A DNA stretch of 64,000 bases from Propioniciclava sp. MC1595. Lineage in GTDB: Bacteria; Actinomycetota; Actinomycetes; Propionibacteriales; Propionibacteriaceae. Shown in pieces: positions 40,874 to 49,775 of this stretch. A program made the translations under genes and the position numbers. The notes below the pieces were generated by a model that did not search any database, was not told the DNA's origin, and saw nothing but the letters and a program-made list of their open reading frames with translations. Position 1 is the first letter of the stretch. Every line of letters starts with the position of its first letter. The DNA is taken from positions 2,914,001 through 2,978,000 of the forward strand of contig NZ_CP071870.1 in assembly GCF_017569205.1 (NCBI RefSeq), written 5' to 3'.

Positions 40874-41761
40874 TTACCCGTTGGTCCCTGCGGTGGCCGC
40901 GGGGGTGGGCTGCGCGGAGGCCTCGCCCATCGCCTCGGGCATCACGTCGCCGACGTGGCTCTGCACGGTCTTGGCGAACTCGGAGTCGGGCGCGATCTGG
41001 ACGACCTTGTCCCAGGCGACCTTCATCTCGTCCATGCGCTGAGTGGTCATGTAGAGGAAGCCCAGGTCGTAGAAGACCTCGGGGTTGTTCGGGTACAGCT
41101 CGGCGGCCCGGTTCCAGACCTCCTCGGCCTTGGCGAGGTCGCCGAGGTTGAACTTGGTGGCGCCGAGGGCGACGAGGCCCTTCTCGTCGTCGGCGTTGAC
41201 GTCGAGCACCTTCTGGTACCACTCGGAGGCCTGCTGGTACTGGTCGGCCTGGTAGTAGGCGTTGCCGAGGTCGAACAGGACCGCGACGTCCTGCGGGTTC
41301 TCCTTCAGCTTGCCCATCAGCTCGGCGACCTTGGCCTCGTCGAGGCCCGTCGAGGTGGGGGCGGCGCTGGCGCCCTCGGCGGCGGTCATCGCGGGCAGGT
41401 CGGACGGCGGCTTGCCGATCTGGTAGACCCCGAAGACGATGCCGGCCACGAGCGCGATGCCGAGCAGCCACTTCGCCCACGTCGGGAAGCCCTTGGGGGC
41501 CGGGGCCTGGGCCGCCTTGCGGGTGGCGACGAGCTCGGCGAGCTCGGCCTCGGGCCCGGTCAGCAGGCCGTAGATCCGGTCCGCCTCGGCCTGGCGCTTG
41601 CCCGCCCAGCCCTTCAGGTCGGCCGGCGCCGTCTCGAGGAACTCGGCGATCTGGCGGTGCAGGTCGTCCAGGTCGTCGCCCGCTGCCCCCGCCGGCAGGC
41701 CGAGCCGGCCGAGCAGTTGGGTGCGCGCCTGGCTGGCACTGGCGGTCTGTGCGCGAGACAT
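40874..41761 (-). CDS. TPR protein, CcmH/CcmI-like cytochrome c assembly factor
   Basis: 295 residues. A cytoplasmic N-terminal region (about 1-95), one membrane span (WAKWLLGIALVAGIVFGVY near 97-115), a linker, then three or so TPR units (AVLFDLGNAYYQADQYQQAS, GLVALGATKFNLGDLAKAEE, PEVFYDLGFLYMTTQRMDEM). This resembles the apocytochrome-holding C-terminal part of CcmI/CcmH. First gene of the second maturation operon; GAGGAG lies 16 nt upstream of the ATG. A role in presenting apocytochrome c is inferred from context. Confidence 0.85.
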   Translation of the reverse strand: MSRAQTASASQARTQLLGRLGLPAGAAGDDLDDLHRQIAEFLETAPADLKGWAGKRQAEADRIYGLLTGPEAELAELVATRKAAQAPAPKGFPTWAKWLLGIALVAGIVFGVYQIGKPPSDLPAMTAAEGASAAPTSTGLDEAKVAELMGKLKENPQDVAVLFDLGNAYYQADQYQQASEWYQKVLDVNADDEKGLVALGATKFNLGDLAKAEEVWNRAAELYPNNPEVFYDLGFLYMTTQRMDEMKVAWDKVVQIAPDSEFAKTVQSHVGDVMPEAMGEASAQPTPAATAGTNG

Positions 41762-42319
41762 GGGTCGTGTCGCTCCTCGGTGCTGGCGTGCGGGCGCACG
41801 CGTGCTGCTACTACCCAGTGTCGTTTTGAGCGATTTGTATAACTATCCGCCCAAGGATTCATATTGGATAGAGAAGGGGCATCTACCCTCTCTCCACCCT
41901 GCTCAGCCGTTGCTGTACCGGCCCCCTTGGTGGTCCTTGCCGTGGCAGGTGAGGGTGCAACTGCCGCCCGTGGCGGTCTTGGTGAACCGCACGCCGCTCG
42001 GGCGCAGCCACGGGGCTCTCCACGTCCGGTTCGAGATCCGTCTTCGTCATCTCTTCCACCACCTGTCGGCGCGTGCCCGCGAGCACGCAAGGATGCACGG
42101 CGTGCACCTCACCCCAAGCCTCGCGCCGCACCCAGGGTCCGCTCCCATCCGCCGGGGGGTAGAGGCTCGATAGACACCTCCGGCCGAACACGCCAAATCG
42201 CCCGAACGTGACGCCGGGGAGCGGAGGCCGCGCGTTCCCGAGCACGGGTGAAGCGGTTACAGTGGCGCCGAACCGGTGCCGAGGACACCACCGGGGGGTA
42301 TGCGAGGAGGCGCCCGCAG
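41762..42319. other. 558-nt gap between divergent ccs-2 operon and sensor kinase
   Basis: It contains an AT-rich stretch (41822-41880), likely holding the promoter of the TPR-ccdA-resB operon, and a cytochrome-like gene remnant on the minus strand (41903-42046). For the kinase there is a candidate -10 TACAGT (42258-42263). No RNA gene was recognised. Confidence 0.5.
41903..42046 (-). pseudogene. possible 3' remnant of a multihaem cytochrome c gene
   Basis: A 47-codon open stretch without a good start, preceded by an in-frame TGA. It reads RTWRAPWLRPSGVRFTKTA, then TGGSCTLTCHGKDHQGG, and stops. CTLTCH is a CxxxCH variant of the haem-binding motif, followed by HGKDH as in multihaem cytochromes. 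It lies immediately upstream of, and in the same direction as, the second cytochrome c maturation operon. The likeliest reading is a cytochrome gene whose 5' part was lost; a chance match is possible. Confidence 0.35.
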
Positions 42320-44128
42320 GTGAGCGCTGTGCGAGATGACCCGGAGCAGGCGACGACGCCGGCAGCCGGCACCGCGGCGCGCCCGGTACGCGCCCCCCGC
42401 GACGAGGACGCCTCCCCCCGCCTGGTCGGCCGCCGTCTCCGCTGGATCGCGCTCGCCGCCCCCATGGCCTTCTTCCTGCTGCTCGAGGCCGTCCATTACC
42501 ACCTGGAGCACTCGCCCTGGTGGAGCCCCGAGTTCGCCCAGGCCTGGCACCTGGCCGTCGCGATCGCGGTGTGCGTCGGCATCGGCATCTTCTCCTGGCT
42601 CATGCTGCGCCACATCGACCGCGCCGAGGGCGCCATCGTCATGCAGAACCGCGACCTGCTGCTGGCCGACACCGTGACCGCCGCCACGCACGGGCAGCCG
42701 GACGCCCAGGGCGTGGCCGACGCGGCCGCCCGCGTCCTCGCCGACGTCCCCGGGATCGGGTGCGTGCGCCTGCGCCTCAACCCGCGCGAGGGCGATCCCG
42801 CGCTGGAGGCCGTCGCCGGCCGCTCCCCCGATCTGGCCGGCACCACCATCCCGGCGCTCGACCGGCCGCTGGCCGAGGGCGACCGCGCGGTGGGCCGCAT
42901 CGAGGTGTGGGCGTCCGACCACGACCTGCCCGGCGAGCACATCGGCCCCGCCACCGAGTCCGCCCTGTCCCTGCAGGTCGCCGGCGCGGCGCGCCTGAAG
43001 GCCGACTTCGCCGACCTGTACCGCCGTCGCGACGAGGGGCACGCCTTCTACGCGATCCTGCTCGCCATCTCGCGGCAGTCGGGGACGCTGCCCACGCTGA
43101 CCGACCTCGCGACCCACGCGCGCGACCTGCTGGACGCCGACGCCGCCGCGGTCGTGGTCACGGTGGCGGCGGCCAACACGGTCCGGTTCGACTCCACGGC
43201 CGAGGTGCCGCAGGCGTGCAGTGACGGCAGCACGCTGCTCGGGGTCGGCCTGCCCGACCACATCGACGAGGTCACCGGCCAGCGCGTGAACCCCATCGGG
43301 TGCCTGCACTGGGGCGCCTACGCCGAGCACGGGGTCACCAGCCCGAGGGGGAACGTCGGCACCCTGCGGGTCGGCCGCCGCGACGAGCGCCCCTTCACCG
43401 AGCGCGACCGCTCGTTCCTGGCCACCATGGCCGGCCTGGCCAGCATCGCGCTGACCAGCGCCAAGGTGCGCGAGCAGGAGCGCCAGCGCGAGGTCCTCAA
43501 CGAGCGCACCCGGATCGCCCGCGAGATGCACGACTCGATGGCCCAGGTGCTCGGCGCGATGCACCTGCGCCTGCGCATGCTCGAGACCTTCCCCTCGGTG
43601 ACCGGGGACGCCGACACCGCCGAACAGGTGTCCGCGCTCGCCGAGACCGCCGACGAGGCCTACCGCGACGTTCGCGAGGTCATCCTCGGCCTGCGCGACT
43701 CCGACAAGGCCGACCTGACGCTCGAGGAGAACCTCGAGGCCTACACCGCCAAGTTCGCCGCCCAGTCCGGGATCGTCACGGAGTTCCGCAACGAGACCGG
43801 CGGCCCGGTGCAGCTCAGCCCGCGCACCGAGGTGCACCTGATCCGGGTCGTCCAGGAGGCGTTGACCAACGTGCGCAAGCACGCGCGCGCGACGCGGGCC
43901 ACCGTGACGATCACCGGCACCGATGCGACGACCGTCACCATCGCCGACGACGGGCAGGGCTTCCACGCCCCCACCGACGTCCCGACCACCGACGGCTACG
44001 GGCTGTTCACGATGAGCGACCGGCTCTCGCTGCTGCACGGCACGCTGCGGCTGGAGTCGTACCCCGGCATCGGGACCAAGGTCATCGCGTCCGTGCCCGA
44101 GCCCCCGTCCCGGACCCCGAGGAGCTGA
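42320..44128 (+). CDS. NarL-type sensor histidine kinase (HisKA_3)
   Basis: 602 residues from GTG at 42320. Two membrane spans (about 39-58 and 70-92) with a short external loop containing two His (HYHLEHSP), a GAF-like cytoplasmic region (about 110-390), and the kinase core. The phospho-acceptor His404 is in RIAREMHDSMAQVLGAM, and the HATPase has EALTNVRKHARA and ADDGQGF. An earlier GTG at 42248 is possible, but the best promoter (TACAGT at 42258-42263) would start transcription after it. It pairs with the response regulator 3 nt downstream. Its divergent position to ccs-2 suggests it controls respiratory or cytochrome genes. Confidence 0.88.
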   Translation: MSAVRDDPEQATTPAAGTAARPVRAPRDEDASPRLVGRRLRWIALAAPMAFFLLLEAVHYHLEHSPWWSPEFAQAWHLAVAIAVCVGIGIFSWLMLRHIDRAEGAIVMQNRDLLLADTVTAATHGQPDAQGVADAAARVLADVPGIGCVRLRLNPREGDPALEAVAGRSPDLAGTTIPALDRPLAEGDRAVGRIEVWASDHDLPGEHIGPATESALSLQVAGAARLKADFADLYRRRDEGHAFYAILLAISRQSGTLPTLTDLATHARDLLDADAAAVVVTVAAANTVRFDSTAEVPQACSDGSTLLGVGLPDHIDEVTGQRVNPIGCLHWGAYAEHGVTSPRGNVGTLRVGRRDERPFTERDRSFLATMAGLASIALTSAKVREQERQREVLNERTRIAREMHDSMAQVLGAMHLRLRMLETFPSVTGDADTAEQVSALAETADEAYRDVREVILGLRDSDKADLTLEENLEAYTAKFAAQSGIVTEFRNETGGPVQLSPRTEVHLIRVVQEALTNVRKHARATRATVTITGTDATTVTIADDGQGFHAPTDVPTTDGYGLFTMSDRLSLLHGTLRLESYPGIGTKVIASVPEPPSRTPRS

Positions 44129-44131
44129 GCC

Positions 44132-44803
44132 ATGAGCACGACCAGGGTGCTGCTGGTGGACGACCAGCCGCTGTTCCGCGGGGCGGTCGCCGCCCTGCTG
44201 GCCCGTCAACCCGGCATCGAGGTGGTCGGCGAGGCCGAGAACGGCCTGCAGGCCGTCGAGCGCGCCAACGAGCTCAAGCCCGACCTCGTGATCATGGACG
44301 TGGAGATGCCCGTCTTGGACGGCGTCGAGGCCGTGCGCCTGATCCGCGAGCAGGTGCTGGACGTCAAGGTGATCATGCTCACGGTGTCGGAGACCGACGA
44401 CCACGTGGTGCGCGCGATGATGCACGGCGCGCACGGCTACCTGCTGAAGAACCTCCGCCCCGACCAGCTGTTCGACATGATCGTCTCGGTCATGCGGGGC
44501 GAGACCCCGATCTCGCCGGCCGTCGCCGGGCGCCTGCTGCAGCACCTGAAGGAGACAGGCGGCTCGGCCAAGGGGGCGGTCGTCCCCGAGGAGCCGGGCC
44601 AGAAGCTGACCCGCCGCGAGCTCGAGATCCTGCGCCTGGTCGCCGGCGGCAGGTCGAACAAGGAGATCGGCAAGGAGCTGTCGATCACCGAGGGCACCGT
44701 GAAGAGCCACGTGCACAACGCCCTGGAGAAGCTGCACATGACCAACCGGATCCAGGCCGCGGCCTACATCGTCCGACAGGGGCTGGGGCTGCCCGACGCC
44801 TGA
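44132..44803 (+). CDS. NarL/LuxR-family response regulator
   Basis: 223 residues. Receiver domain with acidic pair LLVDDQ (10-11), phospho-acceptor D56 in VIMDVEMP, Thr in IMLTVSE and Lys in YLLKNL. LuxR-type helix-turn-helix near 155-215 (KLTRRELEILRLVAGGRSNKEI, then GTVKSHVHNALEKL). Activated by the kinase encoded just upstream. Target genes not visible in the sequence; the divergent ccs-2 operon is the first candidate. Confidence 0.95.
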   Translation: MSTTRVLLVDDQPLFRGAVAALLARQPGIEVVGEAENGLQAVERANELKPDLVIMDVEMPVLDGVEAVRLIREQVLDVKVIMLTVSETDDHVVRAMMHGAHGYLLKNLRPDQLFDMIVSVMRGETPISPAVAGRLLQHLKETGGSAKGAVVPEEPGQKLTRRELEILRLVAGGRSNKEIGKELSITEGTVKSHVHNALEKLHMTNRIQAAAYIVRQGLGLPDA

Positions 44804-44883
44804 ACCTGTGCCGTGGGATGGATGGGATCCGGCCCACGCACGCGGGAGAATGGGGGCAGACCTGCTGCCCCCGGAGGTGACCG

Positions 44884-45228
44884 ATGACCGCCCCTGACCC
44901 AGCGCCCTGCCTGAGGGCGCTGGTCGTCCAGTCCTACACCCTGCTCGGCGAGGGGATCGCCGACCTGCTGCGGCAGCGCGGCGTCCTGGTCGAGGTCGCC
45001 CCCGCCGACGACGCCGACGCGGTCGAGGCGGCGCTGGAATCGGAACCCTGCCTGGTCGTGCTCGACCGGGCAGCCCCCGCCATCACGGCGCTCGTGGTGC
45101 AGCGCGTGCCGACGGCGCAGGTCGTGGACGTGTCCTGCGTGATCGGTCGCGGCTACCCGGCGGCCGCCGACCTCATGCGGTTCGAGGCGATCCTCGACGC
45201 GCTGGGCGTGGCCGCGGCGCGGGCGTGA
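44884..45228 (+). CDS. degenerate receiver-like protein
   Basis: 114 residues. The alternating pattern of a response-regulator receiver is visible: LRALVVQSYTLLGEGIADLL, then CLVVLDRAAP with an Asp in the phospho-acceptor position. The acidic pair at the first strand is replaced by VVQS, and the Thr/Lys motifs are not evident, so metal-dependent phosphorylation is unlikely. ATG at 44884 with GGAGGTG upstream. Possibly an accessory to the preceding two-component pair; weakly supported. Confidence 0.55.
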   Translation: MTAPDPAPCLRALVVQSYTLLGEGIADLLRQRGVLVEVAPADDADAVEAALESEPCLVVLDRAAPAITALVVQRVPTAQVVDVSCVIGRGYPAAADLMRFEAILDALGVAAARA

Positions 45229-45229
45229 C

Positions 45230-45781
45230 TCAGCTGTAGACGTGCGGCGCGAGCGTGCCGACGTCGGTCAGGTTGCGGTAGCGGCCCGCGTAGTCGAGGC
45301 CGTAGCCGACCACGAACTCGTTCGGCAGGTCGAAGCCCACGTACTTGACCTCGACGGGGCTCTTCAGGGCCTCGGGCTTGCGGAACATCGTCATGATCTC
45401 GAGGCTGGCCGGCTTGCGCGACTGCAGGTTCTGCATCAGGTAGGCCAGCGTCAGGCCGGTGTCGATGATGTCCTCCACCACCAGCACGTGGCGGCCCTCG
45501 ATGTCGGTGTTGAGGTCCTTGAGGATCCGCACCACGCCGGAGCTCTGGGTGCCCGAGCCGTAGGAGGAGATGGCCATCCAGTCCATGTGCACGTGGCTGG
45601 CCAGGTGGCGGGACAGGTCGGCCATGACCATCACCGCCCCGTTCAGGACGCCGACCAGCAGGAGGTCGGAGTCGGCGTACTCGGCGTCGATGTCGGCGGC
45701 GATCTCGGCGAGCCGCGCCTGCACCTGGTCGTTGGTGTAGAGAACCTCGGTCAACTCACTGCTGATGTGCGATGCGTCCAC
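45230..45781 (-). CDS. hpt: hypoxanthine phosphoribosyltransferase
   Basis: 183 residues. Purine salvage: hypoxanthine or guanine plus PRPP to IMP or GMP. PRPP-binding motif VLVVEDIIDTGLTLAYL, the flexible loop SSYGSGTQSSG, and purine-site GFDLPNEFVVGYGLDYAG. GTG at 45781, 11 nt after the tilS stop, so co-transcribed with tilS. In many actinobacteria ftsH follows hpt directly; here 11 kb intervenes. Confidence 0.96.
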   Translation of the reverse strand: MDASHISSELTEVLYTNDQVQARLAEIAADIDAEYADSDLLLVGVLNGAVMVMADLSRHLASHVHMDWMAISSYGSGTQSSGVVRILKDLNTDIEGRHVLVVEDIIDTGLTLAYLMQNLQSRKPASLEIMTMFRKPEALKSPVEVKYVGFDLPNEFVVGYGLDYAGRYRNLTDVGTLAPHVYS

Positions 45782-45792
45782 GTCACCGCACC

Positions 45793-46728
45793 CTACCGTT
45801 GCTCGAACACCAAGCGCCCGTCCCGGCGGGAAACCCGTCCGCCCGGGACGTCCACGCCCTTCTGTCCCCGCCAGTGGGTGACGAGCCGCTCGGTGGCGTC
45901 GACGTGCACGGCCGCGACGTCGGCCGCCCCCGCGGCGCGCAGCCAGTCGGCCACCAGCCGGCGGCGCAGGCCGGGCGCGAGGCCGAGCAGGTGGAGGCAG
46001 TCGGTGGCCAGCGCCGGGTCGGTCTCCTCCGCCAGTTCCGCGACGAGTTCGGACGCCTCGCGGCTCAGGGTCGCCGTGCGGGCCAGTGCCTCTCGGATCC
46101 CCGGGCCCAGCTCGCGCTCCAGGACGGGGAGCACGACCTCGCGCACCCGCACCCGCGCGTAGCGGTGGTCGGCGTTCATCGGGTCGGCCCAGGGCTCGAG
46201 GCCCAGCTCGGCGCATGCGGCCACCGTGACCTCGCGGCCCAGGCCGAGCAGCGGCCGGCTGAACGGCCCGCGCTCGGGCGGGATCCCCGCCAGCGACGTC
46301 ACCCCCGCCCCCCGGGCCAGGCGCAGCAGCACGGTCTCGGCCTGGTCATCGAGCGTGTGGCCGAGCAGGATCCGCTCGTCGGGCCGGCGCGCCGCCTCCA
46401 GCGCCGCGTACCGCGCGTCGCGGGCGGACGCCTCGGGCCCGGCCCCGGCGTCGACCACGTCGACCCGGACGACCTCCGCACCCAACCCGAGGCCGGACAG
46501 CACCTCGACGACCCGGGCCGCCACGGCGTCCGAGTTCGGCTGGAGGCCGTGGTCGACGACGAGCGCGCGCACGGGCGTCCCGCGGCGGGTGGCGACATGG
46601 TGGGCGGCCCACGCGAGCGCGAGGGAGTCCGCGCCGCCGGAGCAGGCGACCAGCCACGGGGCCGGGGCGAGGGCGTCCACGGCCTGGGTGACGGCCAGCG
46701 TGGCCGGGCCGAGCGCGCGCCGGGCCAT
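45793..46728 (-). CDS. tilS: tRNA(Ile)-lysidine synthetase
   Basis: 311 residues. It converts C34 of the CAU anticodon to lysidine, so that the tRNA reads AUA. PP-loop SGGADS at 30-35, then LVVDHGLQPNS, LGHTLDDQAETVLLRLARG and the helical linker domain. Shorter than E. coli TilS (about 430), as usual for actinobacteria. ATG at 46728 overlaps the protease-like gene stop (TGATG). Confidence 0.95.
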   Translation of the reverse strand: MARRALGPATLAVTQAVDALAPAPWLVACSGGADSLALAWAAHHVATRRGTPVRALVVDHGLQPNSDAVAARVVEVLSGLGLGAEVVRVDVVDAGAGPEASARDARYAALEAARRPDERILLGHTLDDQAETVLLRLARGAGVTSLAGIPPERGPFSRPLLGLGREVTVAACAELGLEPWADPMNADHRYARVRVREVVLPVLERELGPGIREALARTATLSREASELVAELAEETDPALATDCLHLLGLAPGLRRRLVADWLRAAGAADVAAVHVDATERLVTHWRGQKGVDVPGGRVSRRDGRLVFEQR

Positions 46729-47705
46729 CAGCCGTGGACGCGCCGCAGCCAGGTCGCCGGGTGGGCGATCTCGGCGGGTGAGGGCAGGTTGGCCGGCTCG
46801 TCATAGACGACGTTGAGCCCGTCGACGCCCACGCGGTCGATGACCGCCCGGCAGAAGCGGGCACCGTCGCGGTACTGGGCGAGCTTGAGGTCCATGCCGA
46901 GGGCGGAGTTGACCGCCTTCGTCCAGCCCCCGCGGTTGCGGCGGGCGTCGAACCGGGCGCGGATGGAGGCGACGGTGGGCACGACGTCGGGGCCGACGCG
47001 GTCCATCATGTCGTCGGCGTAGCCCTCGAGCAGGGCCATGGCGGCGCTGACCCGCTCGAACACGACCTTCTGGGCGGGGGTGGTGACGACGTCGACGAGG
47101 TTGCGGGGACGACCCTTCGGCGGGCCGCCGGGCTCGTCGGCCAGCAGCTGGCCCACCTCGGCGATCAGGTGGCCGCGCAGCCAGGGCGCGCGGGCGAACT
47201 GCTGGCGGTGGGTCTGCTCGTGCAGGCACACCCAGAGGCGGAAGTCCGCGTGGTCGACGCCCATCGCGCGCTCGATCTTGGCGACGTTCGGGGCGACCAG
47301 CACGAGGTGCGGCTCGGCGAGGAACGGCAGGTACTGGCCCAGGATCCGCGACCCGAGCAGCGCCAGCGCGCCGCCGAGCTGGGCGCCGTTCGCGCGGCCG
47401 GCCACCTTGTCGCGCAGCCGTTCGGGGCGCGGCATCGGCTCCCCCGAGGCCTCGGCGAGCATGGTGAGCGCCATGTCGACGTTGGCGCGGATCCACGTCG
47501 GGCGGTCGATGACGAGCATCTCCCCGGTCGCGGGCGCACCGAGGCCGGTCACCTCGGCCACCGTGGCGACGGACGCCTCGGCCGCCTCCCTCAGCCCCGC
47601 GACGACCTCGGCGACCTCGGCCGCGGACAGGGCGGGGCCGGGCGGGACGAGGCGCGCCCCGACGGTCGACGCGACGCCGGCGTCGATGAAGGGCAGCACG
47701 CTCAT
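46728..47705 (-). CDS. zinc-dependent metalloprotease (zincin, DUF2342 type)
   Basis: 325 residues. HEQTH at 162-166 in LWVCLHEQTHRQQFARAPWL gives the zincin active site, and EGYADDMMD about 100 residues later may supply the third ligand. Members occur between dacB and tilS in actinobacteria; earlier annotation as F420-biosynthesis associated has no support here. Substrate unknown. ATG at 47705; TAAGGT plus 7 nt upstream fits a leaderless start. Confidence 0.88.
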   Translation of the reverse strand: MSVLPFIDAGVASTVGARLVPPGPALSAAEVAEVVAGLREAAEASVATVAEVTGLGAPATGEMLVIDRPTWIRANVDMALTMLAEASGEPMPRPERLRDKVAGRANGAQLGGALALLGSRILGQYLPFLAEPHLVLVAPNVAKIERAMGVDHADFRLWVCLHEQTHRQQFARAPWLRGHLIAEVGQLLADEPGGPPKGRPRNLVDVVTTPAQKVVFERVSAAMALLEGYADDMMDRVGPDVVPTVASIRARFDARRNRGGWTKAVNSALGMDLKLAQYRDGARFCRAVIDRVGVDGLNVVYDEPANLPSPAEIAHPATWLRRVHG

Positions 47706-47715
47706 GCGCCCAACC

Positions 47716-49098
47716 TTAGGAGCACCCGCAGGAGGCCAGCGCGGCCGTGGCCCGGTCGAGCCACGCGCGCGCCGAGGTCTGGCCGGCGCCGCCGGAGGTC
47801 ATCAGGGCGAAGGCGAGCGGCTGGCCGTCGGCGGTCACCACGTAGCCGGTGAGGGTGTTCACCCCGCGGATGGTGCCCGTCTTGGCCCGGACCATGCCGC
47901 GCCCCCGGAGGGAGTCGTCGGCGCCGAACCGCTCGCGGAGGGTGCCGGTGACGCCCGCCACGGGGAGTCCCTCGGTGATCGTGCGCAGGGCGGGGTCGGC
48001 CAGGGCCATGCGGACGGCCCCGACCAGGGCGTCGGGGGTGACGAGGTTCTCGCTGGCGATGCCGTTGCCGTCGAGGACGGCCATGCCGTCGTCCCAGAGG
48101 CCGAGGCGCTGCAGCTCGGTCGTGAGCACGGCCGCCCCGTCGGCCGGGGTGGCCGGCCGGCCGCGCTCGAGGGCGACCTGCCACAGCAGCGTCTCGGCGG
48201 CGTCGTTGTCGGACTGGGCGAGGACCACCTCGGCGATCGCCGAGACAGGGAGGGAGTCGACGTGGGCCAGCTCGGTGGCGTCGGCGGGGGTCGGGACGGG
48301 GTTGGTCGCGGACACCGTGATGCCGTGGGCCGCCAGGAAGCCCGCGAACTGGTCGGCGGCGAAGCGGGCCGGGTCCTCGGCACGCTGGAGGGCGTTGGGG
48401 GCCAGGCTGGGCCGCGCGTGGTCGGCGGTGAGCGCGGTGATGGGGGCCACGGAGCGGGCGAAGATGTCGGGCCACGCCGGGTTCCAGCCCGGGCCGGCGA
48501 AGAGGGTGGCGTCGTAGCCCAGGGCGACGGTGGTGGCGCCCTTGGCGGTGAGCTGCTCGGCGGTCTGCTCGGCGAGGTCCTCGAGGGAAGCGGGCCGCGG
48601 GTGCGCGTCCGCGCGGGTGGCCCCGGTGAGCAGGGGGTCGCCACCGCCGCGCAGCACGACGGTGCCGCCGTCGGGGGTGAGCAGGCTGGTGGTGGCGAAG
48701 GTGCGGTCGGGGCCGAGCACGTCGATCGCCACGAGCGCGCTCAACACCTTCAGGCTGGACGCCGGCGTGCGGGCCCCGCTGCCGGCGCGGTAGAGCTCCT
48801 GCCCGGTGCGGGCGTCGACCACGAGGGCGACCACGTCGCCGAGGCCCTCGCGCGGGAGGGCGTCCAGCCTCGCGGCCAGGGCGCCGGGGGCGACGGTCGC
48901 CGTCGGGGCGCCCAGGTCGGGCAGCACCGCGGGGGGCGGGTCGGCGACGGCCGGGAGGTCGAGGCGTCCGGTGCCGACCAGCGGGTCGTCGGCCAACTGG
49001 GGTCGCACGACGAACTGCAGCCCCGCGGTCGCGAGCGCGACGGTGAGCGCGAGGATCCAGGTCACGGCGGGGCAGACCCAGCGTCGGCGTCCGGCCAC
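47716..49098 (-). CDS. dacB: D-alanyl-D-alanine carboxypeptidase/endopeptidase (PBP4 type)
   Basis: 460 residues. An N-terminal signal anchor (about 8-32) is followed by a penicillin-binding domain with SxxK (S114-SLK, in PASSLKVLS), SxN ([11 protein letters not shown]) and KTG (RAKTGTIRG). It trims peptidoglycan stem peptides outside the membrane. GTG at 49098 was chosen for its GAGGAG ribosome site; the ATG at 49143 would add 15 residues without one. Divergent from ppa. Confidence 0.93.
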   Translation of the reverse strand: MAGRRRWVCPAVTWILALTVALATAGLQFVVRPQLADDPLVGTGRLDLPAVADPPPAVLPDLGAPTATVAPGALAARLDALPREGLGDVVALVVDARTGQELYRAGSGARTPASSLKVLSALVAIDVLGPDRTFATTSLLTPDGGTVVLRGGGDPLLTGATRADAHPRPASLEDLAEQTAEQLTAKGATTVALGYDATLFAGPGWNPAWPDIFARSVAPITALTADHARPSLAPNALQRAEDPARFAADQFAGFLAAHGITVSATNPVPTPADATELAHVDSLPVSAIAEVVLAQSDNDAAETLLWQVALERGRPATPADGAAVLTTELQRLGLWDDGMAVLDGNGIASENLVTPDALVGAVRMALADPALRTITEGLPVAGVTGTLRERFGADDSLRGRGMVRAKTGTIRGVNTLTGYVVTADGQPLAFALMTSGGAGQTSARAWLDRATAALASCGCS

Positions 49099-49172
49099 GT
49101 TCCGCTCCTCACCGCCGCGGGAAGGCCCCGACGGCGTGCCCATTGTCCCCCACGCGCGCTAGCCTTCAGCCC

Positions 49173-49772
49173 ATGCGCGCATCCTTCGAACGCCCCAAGG
49201 TCAAGCCCCCGTTGCACTTCGACGTGACGGTCGAGATCCCCAAGGGGACGAAGAACAAGTTCGAGATGGACCACCACAACGGTCGCATCCGCCTGGACCG
49301 GACGCTGTTCACCGCGACGGCCTACCCGAACGACTACGGCTTCATCGAGGGCACCCTCGGCGAGGACGGCGACCCGCTCGACGCGATGGTGCTCCTGCCC
49401 GAGGCCACGTTCCCCGGCTGCCTCATCGAGTGCCGCGCGATCGGCATGTTCCGGATGCAGGACGAGATGGGCGGTGACGACAAGGTGCTGTGCGTGCCGG
49501 TCGCCGACCTGCGCCAGGACAACATCCGCAACCTCACCGACATCCCCGACCTGACGCTGCTCGAGATCGAGCACTTCTTCAGCGTCTACAAGGACCTCGA
49601 GCCCGGCAAGTCGGTCGAGGGCGCCGTGTGGACCGGTCGCGCGGAGGCCGAGCAGGAGGTGCGCCGCTCGTGGGAGCGTGCCCGCGGCACCGAGCACGAG
49701 AACGAGTTCACCCCGCCGCCCGGCGGCGACGCCAAGGACACCATCGGCGGCCTGCACGACGACGACGACTGA
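49173..49772 (+). CDS. ppa: inorganic pyrophosphatase
   Basis: 199 residues, family I. Active-site segments: [47 protein letters not shown] (with the catalytic Asp cluster) and [15 protein letters not shown]-terminal extension (about 165-199) rich in Gly and Asp follows the core. TAGCCT (49160-49165) plus 7 nt before the ATG suggests a leaderless mRNA. Divergent from dacB, as in mycobacteria. Confidence 0.96.
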   Translation: MRASFERPKVKPPLHFDVTVEIPKGTKNKFEMDHHNGRIRLDRTLFTATAYPNDYGFIEGTLGEDGDPLDAMVLLPEATFPGCLIECRAIGMFRMQDEMGGDDKVLCVPVADLRQDNIRNLTDIPDLTLLEIEHFFSVYKDLEPGKSVEGAVWTGRAEAEQEVRRSWERARGTEHENEFTPPPGGDAKDTIGGLHDDDD

Positions 49773-49775
49773 TCG

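Noticed and set aside
44804-44883. tRNA or other RNA gene in short gaps
   Set aside because: No cloverleaf or T-loop consensus was found here or in the other intergenic stretches read.
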